From: Bacillus nitratireducens
Lineage (GTDB): Bacteria > Bacillota > Bacilli > Bacillales > Bacillaceae_G
DNA: 64,000 bases
NCBI RefSeq assembly: GCF_001884135.1
Contig: NZ_MAOC01000091.1
Location: forward strand, 372,001 to 436,000
Direction of reading: 5' to 3'
Positions 35,989 to 45,239 of this stretch are shown here, one piece after another (position 1 is the first letter of the stretch; every line of letters starts with the position of its first letter). Position numbers and translations under genes: made by a program. The notes beneath the pieces were generated by a model. That model was not told where the DNA came from and searched no databases. It saw nothing but the letters and a program-made list of their open reading frames with translations.

Positions 35989-36801
35989 ATGAGTACGATT
36001 ATGACATTCAATGCAGCACAAGAAATTGAAAACGCAGAAATAGATATGCTCTCTTCTAGATTAGCGCTACTACAAGCAATAAGCGGAAATCCAATGCAAA
36101 TACAAATGAAAAAATTCGAGAGCGCCACTGCCTTTTCATCAAAAGTAATTCTTGGTCCTGCTTTTAATACAGTAAAAGGCATTACATATACAAATACAGA
36201 TGCGATAGATGAAATCATCTCTTATTTTGAATCACTACAAATCCCTTGCCGTTTTGAAATTACACCAGCGCAAGGTACAGCTGAACTATTTCAACATTTA
36301 TCTCAAAAAGGTTTTTATCAATCTAGCTTCCATACTGCTTTATATAGTATACCGAGAGCAGATCCATCCCTTATTCCTTCTAACATTTCAGTACGCCAAC
36401 TAAAAGAAAATGAATTTGATATTTTTGCAGACATATATGTACGTGGATTTAACATGCCATCCTTTACAAAAGATGGTGTGCACCAAAATAACGAAATTCT
36501 CTACAATAAATCCAGCTGGCATTTTTTCATAGCCGAAGTTCAAAACACTCCTGCTAGTATAGGGGTACTTTATATAAATAAAGGTGTTGCCTCTTTAGCT
36601 GCATCCGCTACTTTACCGGAATTTCAGCGTAAAGGGTGTCATACTGCATTAATTCAAAAACGAATTGAGACCGCTGTTGAAGCCAATTGTAATTTAATAG
36701 TTGGACAAGCAAGATTCGGTAGCGGCAGTCAAAATAATATGGAACGTGCCCATATGAAAATTGCTTATACAAAATCAATATGGACTGCGAAAGACATGTA
36801 A
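35989..36801 (+). CDS. GNAT-family acetyltransferase
   Basis: 270 aa. The C-terminal half holds the GNAT core: IGVLYINKGVASLAASATLPEFQRKGCHTALIQKR contains the beta4 strand and the acetyl-CoA loop (QRKGCHTA for R/Q-x-x-G-x-G/A), quoted by key residues. The N-terminal ~120 residues may be a second, degenerate GNAT unit. GGAGGAATCTT precedes the ATG. Substrate unknown. Confidence 0.83.
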   Translation: MSTIMTFNAAQEIENAEIDMLSSRLALLQAISGNPMQIQMKKFESATAFSSKVILGPAFNTVKGITYTNTDAIDEIISYFESLQIPCRFEITPAQGTAELFQHLSQKGFYQSSFHTALYSIPRADPSLIPSNISVRQLKENEFDIFADIYVRGFNMPSFTKDGVHQNNEILYNKSSWHFFIAEVQNTPASIGVLYINKGVASLAASATLPEFQRKGCHTALIQKRIETAVEANCNLIVGQARFGSGSQNNMERAHMKIAYTKSIWTAKDM

Positions 36802-36972
36802 TTAACATTCTTTCTCCTTCCATTACAACCTTATACATTTTATGACAATTCCTTTTCTATTCTATTAATCACTTGAATATTCAAATTATATTCGTTACGC
36901 TATTACTAGATACATCATTCAACTTGCAATATGAAAAGAGAATTCTAATCAAACTACAAGGAGGAAAAATGT

Positions 36973-37176
36973 ATGACTAAGCATGATCATGGTTTAAAAG
37001 AAAAAGTAGAGGGTGCCATTGATAAAGTAAAAGGTGAAGTAAAAGAAGTTGTCGGGAAAGTCACTGACAATAAAAAATTACAAGCTGAAGGAAAATGGGA
37101 TAAGGTAAAAGGCACTGCTAAAGATACTGTCGGTAATGTAAAAGAGAAAATACATGAATATAAAGAGAACAAATAA
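36973..37176 (+). CDS. CsbD-family stress protein
   Basis: 67 aa, KGEVKEVVGKVTDNKKLQAEGK and KGTAKDTVGNVKEKIHEYKE repeat the CsbD pattern of Lys-rich amphipathic helix; I cite the motif by its core KVKG..EGKWDKVKG. CsbD-like proteins are general-stress induced in Bacillus and have no known biochemical role. AAGGAGGAAAAATGT precedes the ATG. I find no clear sigma-B promoter. The 37177-37491 stretch downstream holds only a terminator hairpin. Confidence 0.88.
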   Translation: MTKHDHGLKEKVEGAIDKVKGEVKEVVGKVTDNKKLQAEGKWDKVKGTAKDTVGNVKEKIHEYKENK

Positions 37177-37315
37177 AAAAGAGCCACGATGTATGGTTGT
37201 GCAAGTAGTAAGTTACTAAATCTGAGAAGATTGTCAGCTACTCAAAGATGAAAATACAACCGAGAAAGTAAGAGAGTTTGTATTTTATATTTACCAATAA
37301 TCTTATTTTAAAACG

Positions 37316-37352
37316 ACAAATAGATGCCTCAAGCTCGAGGCATCTATTTGTC
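37316..37352. terminator. Strong hairpin between csbD-like and SLH genes
   Basis: A 15-bp stem, CAAATAGATGCCTC / GAGGCATCTATTTG, loop AAGCTC. It lies 140 bp from either convergent gene, and only short T stretches flank it. Confidence 0.7.
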
Positions 37353-37491
37353 TATAAACAACTATTTTACTTCTATTGTATAATTACCTAATCCTAATCA
37401 CTCAGGTTTTTCCTTACTAACATTTTCTAAGATAATGCCTTTGCTACAAAAGATTATTTGCTTTAAGATTAATTTTACATCTTATTTTTAT

Positions 37492-38979
37492 TTACTTTGT
37501 GAAATCTGGTTTTAGGTCACCTGTATACGGTTCATGCTCAACAAAGATTTTTATATCTTTTCCATCCGCATCTTTCCCCATTCTTGTATACGTAAATTTA
37601 TCTTTATTTAACTCTGTAAGTTCAAGAACCGCACCATATTTATTATTCCCTAACGAAACGTGAGCTCTTATTTTATTCCCATGTACAACATCGAAGAAAC
37701 CATAATCCCCACGACTTACACCTGTATTCACATTGAAAAACTCGTATTTATTTGTATTTTTATCATATTTTGCTAGACTGATTAAGTTAGAGTTGTACTT
37801 TGTTACATTATTACCCTGTTCATCTAATACCACTGTTCCGTTCCATAGAGTACTAGATAAGATTTCATCTCCATCAACGTCTGTAACTACTTTCCCCGTC
37901 GAACTTTCTAAATTTTTATCAGGTCGCGTGAAAGAAAGCTCTTTTTCTTGATAAGGAACATGCTCAACAAATACTTCTACATCGTTCCCTTTTGCATCTT
38001 TCCCCATCCTTTTATATGTAAATTTCTCCTTATCTAATTGCGTTAATTCAACAACTGCCTGATAATTTTGCGTTTCAGAAATTAACACTCTTTTCTTCCC
38101 ATCATTGGTTATAAAAAAGGTACCACTATCATTACGACTCTCTCCTGTATTTGCATTAAAAAATTCATACCTTGCAGTTTTAGCGTCATATTTTGCAAGC
38201 CCGATGAAATTTTGGTTTTCTTTCGTTAAATCATTATGATCTTTGTCATAGACTTTTGTCCCTTTCCAGTTTGTTTCACCAAGTATACTAGCTAGTAGTT
38301 GCCCTTTCGTTTGTTTAGTTTGTTTAGTTTGTTTAGTTTCTTGTATTGCATTGTATAAAAATTGTGCGTACTGTTCACGCGTCACATCCATACTTGGAGC
38401 GAATTCCCCTCCTCCTACTCCTTTTGCAATATTATTTGTTTGAACAGCACTAATTGCATTTCTTGCCCATGAGTTCGTTGAAACGTCATTAAAAGTGTGA
38501 TCACTCTTTGCCTTTAAATGAAAAGCATTTGTAAGAACCTGTGCCATTTCTGCACGTGTTAAAGATGCCTTTGGTCTAAAGTTCCCATGCTCGTCACCCG
38601 TAAAAACACCCATTTCTGTTAAAGACAAGATTTCCTTTATATAGCTTGTCGAATCTTCGCTTACATCCCCGTATGGGTTCTGATAACTTTTGTTTTCTGC
38701 CATATTAAAATAACGATACATTAAAGCTGCAACTTGTTCACGTGTTACGTTATCTCCAAAACCAAATCTTCCATCATCATAGCCGAAAATGATTTTCTCA
38801 CCTGTTAATTGCTGAATCGCCTCATATGCCCAGTGCCCCTTTGGAACATCTTTGAATACACCAGTATGATTTGTTTGTGGTGTAACCTCTTCTGCTTTTA
38901 CTTCTCCATTTTTTTCACTTAATAGACTTCCACCTAAAACTGCTGATATGATACATGTTTTTAAAATTGTTTTATTCAT
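37492..38979 (-). CDS. S-layer-homology protein with two DUF4822-like repeats
   Basis: 495 aa. A signal peptide (about 1-30) is followed by three SLH motifs (about 42-215: FKDVPKGHWAYEAIQ, YGDVSEDSTSYIKEI, FNDVSTNSWARNAI), which anchor to pyruvylated secondary cell-wall polymer. A KQTKQTKQT linker follows, then two ~120-residue copies of one domain ending RMGKDAKGNDVEVFVEH and RMGKDADGKDIKIFVEH (DUF4822-like). It is thus a surface protein displaying a tandem domain of unknown function. The start is MNKTILKTC, with AAGG-type sequence upstream; a longer frame is less signal-peptide-like. Confidence 0.85.
   Translation of the reverse strand: MNKTILKTCIISAVLGGSLLSEKNGEVKAEEVTPQTNHTGVFKDVPKGHWAYEAIQQLTGEKIIFGYDDGRFGFGDNVTREQVAALMYRYFNMAENKSYQNPYGDVSEDSTSYIKEILSLTEMGVFTGDEHGNFRPKASLTRAEMAQVLTNAFHLKAKSDHTFNDVSTNSWARNAISAVQTNNIAKGVGGGEFAPSMDVTREQYAQFLYNAIQETKQTKQTKQTKGQLLASILGETNWKGTKVYDKDHNDLTKENQNFIGLAKYDAKTARYEFFNANTGESRNDSGTFFITNDGKKRVLISETQNYQAVVELTQLDKEKFTYKRMGKDAKGNDVEVFVEHVPYQEKELSFTRPDKNLESSTGKVVTDVDGDEILSSTLWNGTVVLDEQGNNVTKYNSNLISLAKYDKNTNKYEFFNVNTGVSRGDYGFFDVVHGNKIRAHVSLGNNKYGAVLELTELNKDKFTYTRMGKDADGKDIKIFVEHEPYTGDLKPDFTK
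38308..38340. repeat. 9-bp tandem repeat in the SLH gene (KQT codons)
   Basis: Three to four copies of GTTTGTTTA-type 9-mers, read on the minus strand as Lys-Gln-Thr. Copy-number change would keep the frame. Confidence 0.8.
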
Positions 38980-39274
38980 AGCTTCCCAATACCTTCCTTC
39001 ATTTAACAATGAATTACACCACTTATCTTCCAAAAGAAGATTCTATATGAGCAATTCATGTTTTAAATTTTAATTACAGCTAATTGTATACAAATTTTCA
39101 ATTCCCCAACTTTGATACGAAGTATGTTGCTACCTACATCGTTACACTTCCAAAGTTCTTTTTCATAGTATCCATAGCTGTTATATATAGGAATTATAAA
39201 TAGCAACTATAAATTGCCCATAAATAAATTATTAAAAAAAGATAAAATTAAGATAATATATTTTTAATCTCAAT
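38980..39274. other. AT-rich upstream region of the SLH gene
   Basis: I see no gene here. It presumably holds the SLH promoter; TATACAAT occurs on the minus strand near 39080-39090. Confidence 0.4.
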
Positions 39275-39329
39275 CAAAAAACGTTATTCTTTCTCATCTA
39301 GCTTGTTAAGAAAGAATAACGTTTTTTTT
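39275..39329. terminator. Long-stem bidirectional terminator
   Basis: Stem AACGTTATTCTTTC / GAAAGAATAACGTT extended by A/T pairs, loop of ~16 nt, T8 on the plus strand and T6 on the minus strand. Confidence 0.85.
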
Positions 39330-39387
39330 AATTCTAGGGTTACTTGTGGCAAAAAAGAAAAGTTTTATTTTATATGTCCAAAAACAA

Positions 39388-39436
39388 TTTCACGGCCTTT
39401 TCCAAACAAAACATCGAAAAAAAGCCGTGGCATATA
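39388..39436 (-). terminator. Terminator of the PP2C-amidase-DUF2164 operon
   Basis: Arms CACGGC / GCCGTG enclosing T-rich/A-rich pairs, about 45 bp past the DUF2164 stop. The T-run is weak. Confidence 0.5.
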
Positions 39437-39477
39437 CTTATTTTATAATTGACGGAAGACGACCAAAATAGCTCTTT

Positions 39478-39729
39478 TTACTTCCCTTCATTCTTCTCTA
39501 ACACATACAAATCTTCTTCAATATTTGTTAATTTTTCAGTTACAAGTTTTCTTGCATCTCCAATTGCTTGATTGTATGCAAATGGTCCTACTAACTTTAT
39601 CATTTCTTCTATTAAACGTTCTGCTTGGAAACGTCCAATTTCATCTAAATCTTCTTCAACGAAAAATTGCTGAATTTGTGCTACAAGCTCTTCTTTTTTA
39701 TCATTCGGTATTTTTATGTTCATCATCAT
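39478..39729 (-). CDS. DUF2164 family protein
   Basis: 83 aa; IPNDKKEELVAQIQQFFVEE, then the core LDEIGRFQAERLI and GPFAYNQAIGDA, match DUF2164. Function unknown. Start after GAGGAGTAATGA. It lies 17 nt after the amidase gene on the same strand, so is probably co-transcribed. Confidence 0.85.
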   Translation of the reverse strand: MMMNIKIPNDKKEELVAQIQQFFVEEDLDEIGRFQAERLIEEMIKLVGPFAYNQAIGDARKLVTEKLTNIEEDLYVLEKNEGK

Positions 39730-39746
39730 TCATTACTCCTCTATAT

Positions 39747-40199
39747 TTAAGATAATACTTTTCTTAACTCTACCATAGAAAATCGATTTCCTGGACAAGT
39801 TTTTGTAACCCCTTCTAACTCCCTATGGCCGAGTATATTTCCTTTATCTATGGCAAACTGCTTCATAAACATTTTACATAAAGAATATAATGAATTCATT
39901 TGTGCAGTAGTTGGATCATATTTATCAAAATTTCCCGTCATACATATTCCAATTGTGTCACTATTATTATCTTTCGCATGTGCTCCAATATGTAAACCTC
40001 GTCCTTCGACTACAGTTCCGTCTTCTTCAATAAAATAATTGTAACCAATCCCACTCCATCCTCTTACCTTTTGATGAAATTCGTGGGTTTTATACACATC
40101 CCATCCATCTTCTGACGTATGGTGGATAATCAGTTTATTTACTTTCTCTAAAGGAACTAATTCATCTTGAAATGTTAAATTTACACATTTAATTTCCAT
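39747..40199 (-). CDS. N-acetylmuramoyl-L-alanine amidase (Amidase_2)
   Basis: 150 aa, a bare amidase domain. Zinc ligands lie in LIIHHTSED and GHRELEGVTKTCPG; YNYFIEEDGTVVEGR is the family core. It cleaves the lactyl-amide bond of peptidoglycan. There is no signal peptide or wall-binding domain, so it needs lysis, a holin or another route to reach the wall, or acts on imported fragments. AAGGGGAGGAAGTTCAA precedes the ATG. It lies 15 nt after a PP2C phosphatase gene. Confidence 0.88.
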   Translation of the reverse strand: MEIKCVNLTFQDELVPLEKVNKLIIHHTSEDGWDVYKTHEFHQKVRGWSGIGYNYFIEEDGTVVEGRGLHIGAHAKDNNSDTIGICMTGNFDKYDPTTAQMNSLYSLCKMFMKQFAIDKGNILGHRELEGVTKTCPGNRFSMVELRKVLS

Positions 40200-40214
40200 T
40201 TGAACTTCCTCCCC

Positions 40215-41018
40215 TTAAAAATCAATTATAATAATTGTTTTATCATCTGGTCTTATTCTATTTTCTCCTTCTAGCCTTTCAATGATTGCTACATATTCTT
40301 TTATACTATTCTTTCTTATATATACCACAATTTGTTCTAACGACCACTCCGGATGGAACAATCCGTCCGAACAAATAAAGATCCCACTTACATCAGCTAC
40401 ATGTAATTCCCCATGTTGTAAATAAGTCATTGCTTCTTTCATCCCATTTGCAACTGAGTAACCGTTTGGCACATTCGCAAGATAGCGGTTGTATTTCAAC
40501 TGCTCCCGAACATCTTGAAAAACATGTTCTTCCGGGACTGGTAATCCTTTTTTACGATCTTCTTCTCTCTTCTTTTTTGCGCGTTTACTAATTCCCTTAA
40601 CTGTATCTTTCGTTAATACTCTTATCGCTCCATCCTGAAGTATTGCAACGATCATACAATCACCTAATTGTGCATATTCAAGTTTCTCGCCTTCTATTTG
40701 AACTGCTGCAATACATGTACACCACAGATGGTCTTTTTTTCTCGTATCAACCTTGTACTCTAGCATCTTGTTTTGCAATAATTCATTCGCCCTTGCAACT
40801 TCACCTTGTAAACTATTAATCTCCCTTAACGAATTAAAATGACTTGCAAATAAATGTGAAGCGATGTATGCTCCATTATGTCCTTCTTCATCACAAAATG
40901 GAACTAACGGTGTTGCTCCATCGCATACACCGTAAATCATTTTATCTTCATTACAAAAAAATGAATCCTCACACTCTTGTTTTAAAGGACTCTTCTGTTG
41001 ATACGTCGTTATCTTCAT
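40215..41018 (-). CDS. PP2C-type serine/threonine phosphatase
   Basis: 267 aa. Metal-binding motifs: EDSFF near the start, GVCDGATP (Asp-Gly), the middle LGDCMIV and FICSDGL; the late DDKTII supplies the last Asp. It is shorter than PrpC partners in the PASTA kinase locus and no kinase is nearby. AGGAGGAGATACAGAT precedes the ATG at 41018. First gene of a three-gene unit with a cell-wall amidase and a DUF2164 protein. Confidence 0.83.
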   Translation of the reverse strand: MKITTYQQKSPLKQECEDSFFCNEDKMIYGVCDGATPLVPFCDEEGHNGAYIASHLFASHFNSLREINSLQGEVARANELLQNKMLEYKVDTRKKDHLWCTCIAAVQIEGEKLEYAQLGDCMIVAILQDGAIRVLTKDTVKGISKRAKKKREEDRKKGLPVPEEHVFQDVREQLKYNRYLANVPNGYSVANGMKEAMTYLQHGELHVADVSGIFICSDGLFHPEWSLEQIVVYIRKNSIKEYVAIIERLEGENRIRPDDKTIIIIDF

Positions 41019-41161
41019 ATCTGTATCTCCTCCTAATTTATCAAACACTCAAACTATTTAGATTAATCTAATTTTCCGAAATAAACTGTTTTTCCCTAAA
41101 ACTTTCAATTTCATATATAATCTTGAAATAATATGATTATTTAGTGAAGGACGGGAAAGAG

Positions 41162-41971
41162 ATGGTCAGATTTCTTGGTGTTATTTTTGGTTCTATTATT
41201 ATTGCAATTGCCTTTAATCTTTTCCTTATCCCCCATAAAATATTAAGTAGTGGAATTGGCGGAATTGCTATTATTTTAGGGATTGTAACCCCTGTAAACA
41301 CAGGTATTATTAACTTTGTATTGAACTTACCTATCCTTATTTTAGGATACATAGGTCTTGGAAAAAAAGTAATTTTTAACACGGTTGTTTCTGTAATTGT
41401 ATTATCTGTTGCATTATACTATGTTCCAGTAAAAGTCGTAGCAACAGATCCACTTTTATCATCTGTATTTGGCGGTGTCATCGCCGGAGCTGGTATCGGT
41501 CTTGTCTTTAACTGCCATGGCTCAACTGGTGGATTTGATATTATCGGTATGTTGTTATCTCGTAAGCGAGATATTAAACTTGGTGGATTCCTTATTGCAT
41601 TAAATACCGTTGTTGTTGTCATTGCAGGATTTTTCTTCACTTGGGATGTTGCCCTTACAAGCTTACTTTCAATTTATGTAACTGGTAAAGTAATTGATGC
41701 CGTTCATACGAAACATCGTAAAGTTACACTTATGATTGTAACAAATCAAGCAGAAGAAATGAAAAAAAAGCTTCTTTCAACTGTAGTACGTGGAATTACG
41801 TTACTTGATGGTGAAGGTGCTTATTCAAACGAGAAAAAACGTGTACTTATGACAGTCGTTTCACGTGAAGAACTGGCAAGTATGAAACTAACGATTTCGG
41901 AAATTGATCCTCATGCATTCGTTAATATTACGGAGACTGTTGAAGTATTAGGATTGTTTAGAAAAGTGTAA
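41162..41971 (+). CDS. YitT-family membrane protein (DUF2179)
   Basis: 269 aa. Five or six membrane helices are followed by a cytoplasmic DUF2179 domain (about 205-268, TNQAEEMKKKLLSTVVRGIT..GEGAYSNEKK). GFDIIGMLLSRKRDIKLG is the conserved inner loop. Transport function is suspected but unproven. I use ATG 41162 over an upstream GTG; GGACGGGAAAGAG precedes it. Confidence 0.88.
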   Translation: MVRFLGVIFGSIIIAIAFNLFLIPHKILSSGIGGIAIILGIVTPVNTGIINFVLNLPILILGYIGLGKKVIFNTVVSVIVLSVALYYVPVKVVATDPLLSSVFGGVIAGAGIGLVFNCHGSTGGFDIIGMLLSRKRDIKLGGFLIALNTVVVVIAGFFFTWDVALTSLLSIYVTGKVIDAVHTKHRKVTLMIVTNQAEEMKKKLLSTVVRGITLLDGEGAYSNEKKRVLMTVVSREELASMKLTISEIDPHAFVNITETVEVLGLFRKV

Positions 41972-42003
41972 AAAACTAGGTGGATCTCCACCTAGTTTTT
42001 ATT
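41969..42003. terminator. Bidirectional terminator
   Basis: Stem AAAACTAGGTGGA / TCCACCTAGTTTT with a 2-nt centre, between convergent yitT-like and VOC genes. Confidence 0.9.
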
Positions 42004-42363
42004 TTCCATAAATTCAATTCGATTTCCAAACGGATCTGACACGTAAAATCTGATTACATCTGGTCGCACATGATCATCTATTACTTCAATACCTTGCTTT
42101 ATTAACCCTTGTTTAAATTCATTAATTTTCAAAACATAAAAAGCTGGATGCGCTTTTTTAGCTGGATTAAAATTTTGCTCAACTCCGATATGAATCTCTT
42201 GATTTCCACACTTAAACCAACACCCACCACGCTTCTTTAATTCCTCTGGCTTTGGGATTTCCTCCATACCAATTTTATTACCATAAAATTCTCGTGCTTC
42301 TTCTTCACATCCTAGTGGCGCCGCTACTTGTACATGATCAATTCCTTGAATATAATTTTTCAT
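41992..42363 (-). CDS. VOC-superfamily (glyoxalase-like) protein
   Basis: 123 aa, one vicinal-oxygen-chelate unit: GIDHVQVAAPLG (first metal His), HIGVEQ, and the C-terminal SDPFGNRIEFME with its Glu. It functions as a dimer in metal-dependent reactions; the substrate is unknown. GAGGGGGAAGGAAT precedes the ATG. Confidence 0.85.
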   Translation of the reverse strand: MKNYIQGIDHVQVAAPLGCEEEAREFYGNKIGMEEIPKPEELKKRGGCWFKCGNQEIHIGVEQNFNPAKKAHPAFYVLKINEFKQGLIKQGIEVIDDHVRPDVIRFYVSDPFGNRIEFMENKN

Positions 42364-42598
42364 ATTCCTTCCCCCTCTTCTATCCTAATGTTATAACGAA
42401 AATACATTCATGGAACTTAGAAAAAATTAATAAAGCAATATAAGATTCTCTTATTACTACCTTTTTTACCTTCCACTAAAAATAAAAAAGAAAATTTATT
42501 ATATAATTTCCATTTTTTATAGAAATACATATTGAACCTATATTATAGTTAGTACTAGATTAATCTTTTTTAGATGCTAGTTGTACGGAGGAAATATT

Positions 42599-44131
42599 AT
42601 GAGTCGTAAAAAATATTCATCTACCCAAAAAAAGCGTCATCCGAACGTATCTGGACGCTTGCGAAACCATATACAAAATCGTTCTTTAGCAGAAATGTAT
42701 GCATCTCTTTTTGAACATAATCCTGATAGTATTATTTCATTGAATTTAGAAGGAGTTATTTTACATATTAACCCCGCTGCTGAAAGAATATTAGGTTATA
42801 CTTCTAGCGAATTAGAGCGAAAAATAATCACTTCTATTTTAGAAGCACATATTTCTGAGCAAGTACTACAATACATAAAAAATACTGCAGCTGACAATCA
42901 AAAAGAGTATATCGTCTCTATTTATCATAAAGACGGATATTCACTAGATGTCGTAACAAAATTAGTTCCTATTTTTGTTGAAAACCGTTTAACAGGTGTA
43001 TACGCCATTATGAAACCCCTTGAAAAATCAGAAAGAATTGAGAAAGTATTACAAGAGAGTGAGAAACGATTACGCACATTAATGAATTCAATGCCTGCGT
43101 TTGTTATTTTTAAGGATCATGAAGGGCGCTGGCTTGAAGCAAATGACTATGCGCTTTCTTGTTTCAATTTCCATAACGTTCCTTATCGTGGAAAAAGAGA
43201 TAATGAACTCATTCAATATAACGAAGCGTACCGCGAATCTTTTTTGCATTGTGAAGAAGTTGATGAACTAACATGGCAAAAAGGACAAATTCTTCACGGA
43301 GAGGAATTTATTATACATAGAGATGATTTCGACCTAGTTTTAAGTATTTCAAAAGTTCCGCTCTTCCACCCTGATGGCTCACGCAAAGGTCTTATAGTGA
43401 TGGGAAGAGACGTTACCGAACTAAAAGAAACTGAAAAGTTATTACGAAAATCCGAAAAGCTTGCAGTAGTAGGACAACTGACAGCTGGAATTGCCCATGA
43501 AATTAGAAACCCACTCACTTCATTAAAAGGATTTTTAACATTATTACATCCAGAAATAAATGAGGAAAATAAATGGTATGTGGACGTTATGTTGAGTGAA
43601 ATTTCACAAATGGAATCTATAACAAGCCAATTTATGGCGATGTCTAAACCACAAGTGTTATCTATTCATACATGCAACGTACAAGCATTAATTGAAGAAG
43701 TTGTAACTTTTATTTTACCAACAGCAGTTATGCATAGCGTTCATATCATCATGGATCATTTCGATTATATTTCTGACATTCAATGTGACAGTAATCAATT
43801 AAAACAAGTTTTGATTAACATATTAAAAAATGCAATTGAGGCGATGCCTGATGGTGGTAACATATTCATTCAAACAGCTTCGTTAGAAAATGATTTTGTT
43901 TCAATACGCATTATGGATGAAGGTTGTGGGATTCCTGAAGAGCGCATGGCTCGTCTTGGCGAACCTTTTTATAGCTTGAAAGAAAAAGGAACTGGCCTTG
44001 GCTTAATGATGTGCTATAAAATCATTCAAGAGCATCACGGAAAATTATTCATTTCCAGTGAATTAAACATAGGAACAACTGTCGATATCCAATTACCGAT
44101 TGCTACAGCTCAGCCTGTAACAAACTCTTAA
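42599..44131 (+). CDS. Soluble PAS-domain sensor histidine kinase
   Basis: 510 aa, no membrane helix. PAS 1 (about 37-145, NPDSIISLNLEGVILHINPAAERILG), PAS 2 (about 160-280), HisKA (AHEIRNPLTSLKGF, His near 302) and HATPase with NILKNAIEAMPDGG, DEGCGIPEE and GTGLGLMM are present. The architecture resembles Bacillus sporulation kinases (KinA/KinE-like) that feed Spo0F. No response regulator is adjacent. ACGGAGGAAATATT precedes the ATG. A role in the phosphorelay is inference. Confidence 0.88.
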   Translation: MSRKKYSSTQKKRHPNVSGRLRNHIQNRSLAEMYASLFEHNPDSIISLNLEGVILHINPAAERILGYTSSELERKIITSILEAHISEQVLQYIKNTAADNQKEYIVSIYHKDGYSLDVVTKLVPIFVENRLTGVYAIMKPLEKSERIEKVLQESEKRLRTLMNSMPAFVIFKDHEGRWLEANDYALSCFNFHNVPYRGKRDNELIQYNEAYRESFLHCEEVDELTWQKGQILHGEEFIIHRDDFDLVLSISKVPLFHPDGSRKGLIVMGRDVTELKETEKLLRKSEKLAVVGQLTAGIAHEIRNPLTSLKGFLTLLHPEINEENKWYVDVMLSEISQMESITSQFMAMSKPQVLSIHTCNVQALIEEVVTFILPTAVMHSVHIIMDHFDYISDIQCDSNQLKQVLINILKNAIEAMPDGGNIFIQTASLENDFVSIRIMDEGCGIPEERMARLGEPFYSLKEKGTGLGLMMCYKIIQEHHGKLFISSELNIGTTVDIQLPIATAQPVTNS

Positions 44132-44205
44132 CTATGCTACATTAATATAGTAAAAGACATCTGTTATAAGTAGTCGGGTTATTGTGGAAAACATCTACAC
44201 TAATA

Positions 44206-44256
44206 CGTTAAAAAGCTCACAGTCTCTATATGACTCTGAGCTTTATTTTTGTATAC
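44206..44256. terminator. Terminator between histidine kinase and APH-like genes
   Basis: Stem AAGCTCA.AGTC / GACT.TGAGCTT, then TATTTTTG on the plus strand; A-rich on the other side. Confidence 0.75.
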
Positions 44257-44267
44257 GATTTATTTTA

Positions 44268-45062
44268 TTAAATCCACTCTTTTCCATGTTTACGAATAAA
44301 CTGAATATCATTTTCATAATGTTCAAGATGCCCTTCATCTATCATCTTTTGGAAGTTCATATCGCCTTCTAGTGCTTTTCTTTTCATGTATTTACATAAT
44401 CCTTCTAATCGTAGAAGTACCATCTCCAAATAATCCTCGGCCATGTCATCACTTTTATAGGACTCAAAAAACAATTTAACTCTTTGCTTTATGCGGTCTG
44501 CATGCTGTAATGAATTATAATAAACCGCCTCACCTGTTTCCTTATAATAAACTCTACTTAATGGGACACAAGTGTAAAGAGTATAGGCTATGTCCCAAAG
44601 TCTTGGTCCAGGACCAGCAACGTCAAAATCAATAATACCTACTGGTTTTTCGTTATTAAAAATAATGTTGTATATTGCAAAATCATTGTGGCAAACAACC
44701 TCTATATTATTTGGCGTATTATCCATCGGTTTCCAATCATCTGATAAAGGAAAATCACTCACAGCATCATGATAAAGCCGAAGCATCTTCGCTATTTCTT
44801 TTAAAACATCATTAGACCACATGTACTCTTTTAAAGGATAATTACCGGCTTTCCCTTCAATAAATGATAATATCTCTCTATCTTTATCATCAATTCCTAA
44901 AAACTTTGGTGCATAACTAAAATCTTTGTTTTCCAAATGATTTAATAGCTTATGAATTTTTGTACTACCTTTCTTTAATTCTCGTCGAACAGTATCTTTC
45001 GAACGATATACGTTTGAAACATTCCCTCCCGTTAGCATTTCTTCATTTTCGTAGTTTTCCAT
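44268..45062 (-). CDS. Aminoglycoside phosphotransferase (APH)-fold kinase
   Basis: 264 aa. Catalytic loop CHNDFAIYNIIF (H-x-D-x4-N) and metal-binding IIDFDVAGPGP are present. The N-lobe is diverged (ELKKGSTKIHKLL). In B. cereus, members of this fold phosphorylate small molecules such as choline, homoserine or sugars, so a resistance role should not be assumed. A GAGGGGGAAACTATTAG ribosome binding site precedes the ATG. Confidence 0.82.
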   Translation of the reverse strand: MENYENEEMLTGGNVSNVYRSKDTVRRELKKGSTKIHKLLNHLENKDFSYAPKFLGIDDKDREILSFIEGKAGNYPLKEYMWSNDVLKEIAKMLRLYHDAVSDFPLSDDWKPMDNTPNNIEVVCHNDFAIYNIIFNNEKPVGIIDFDVAGPGPRLWDIAYTLYTCVPLSRVYYKETGEAVYYNSLQHADRIKQRVKLFFESYKSDDMAEDYLEMVLLRLEGLCKYMKRKALEGDMNFQKMIDEGHLEHYENDIQFIRKHGKEWI

Positions 45063-45185
45063 CTAATAGTTTCCCCCTCATTATTAGAAAAATCCACGCT
45101 CCTGCTCATTAACAAACAGGAACCCCTTTACTTTTCTTTATATTTTAACATAGTTTTCCTATTCTCTTTTAACCCCTTAAATTAC

Positions 45186-45230
45186 AACAAAAAACGGGTA
45201 TAAAATCTTTATGATTTTATACCCGTTTTA
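45186..45230 (-). terminator. Terminator of the mhq-type unit
   Basis: A 15-bp stem, AACGGGTATAAAATC / GATTTTATACCCGTT, with TTTT-rich flanks on both strands. Confidence 0.9.
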
Positions 45231-45239
45231 GTCTATCAT

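Noticed and set aside
37353-37491. Remnant of another SLH or nuclease domain after the SLH gene
   Set aside because: All frames are broken and no motif could be matched.
44268-45062. Aminoglycoside resistance gene
   Set aside because: The APH fold is present but the protein lacks features of known resistance enzymes that I can recognise, and chromosomal Bacillus members of this fold act on metabolites.
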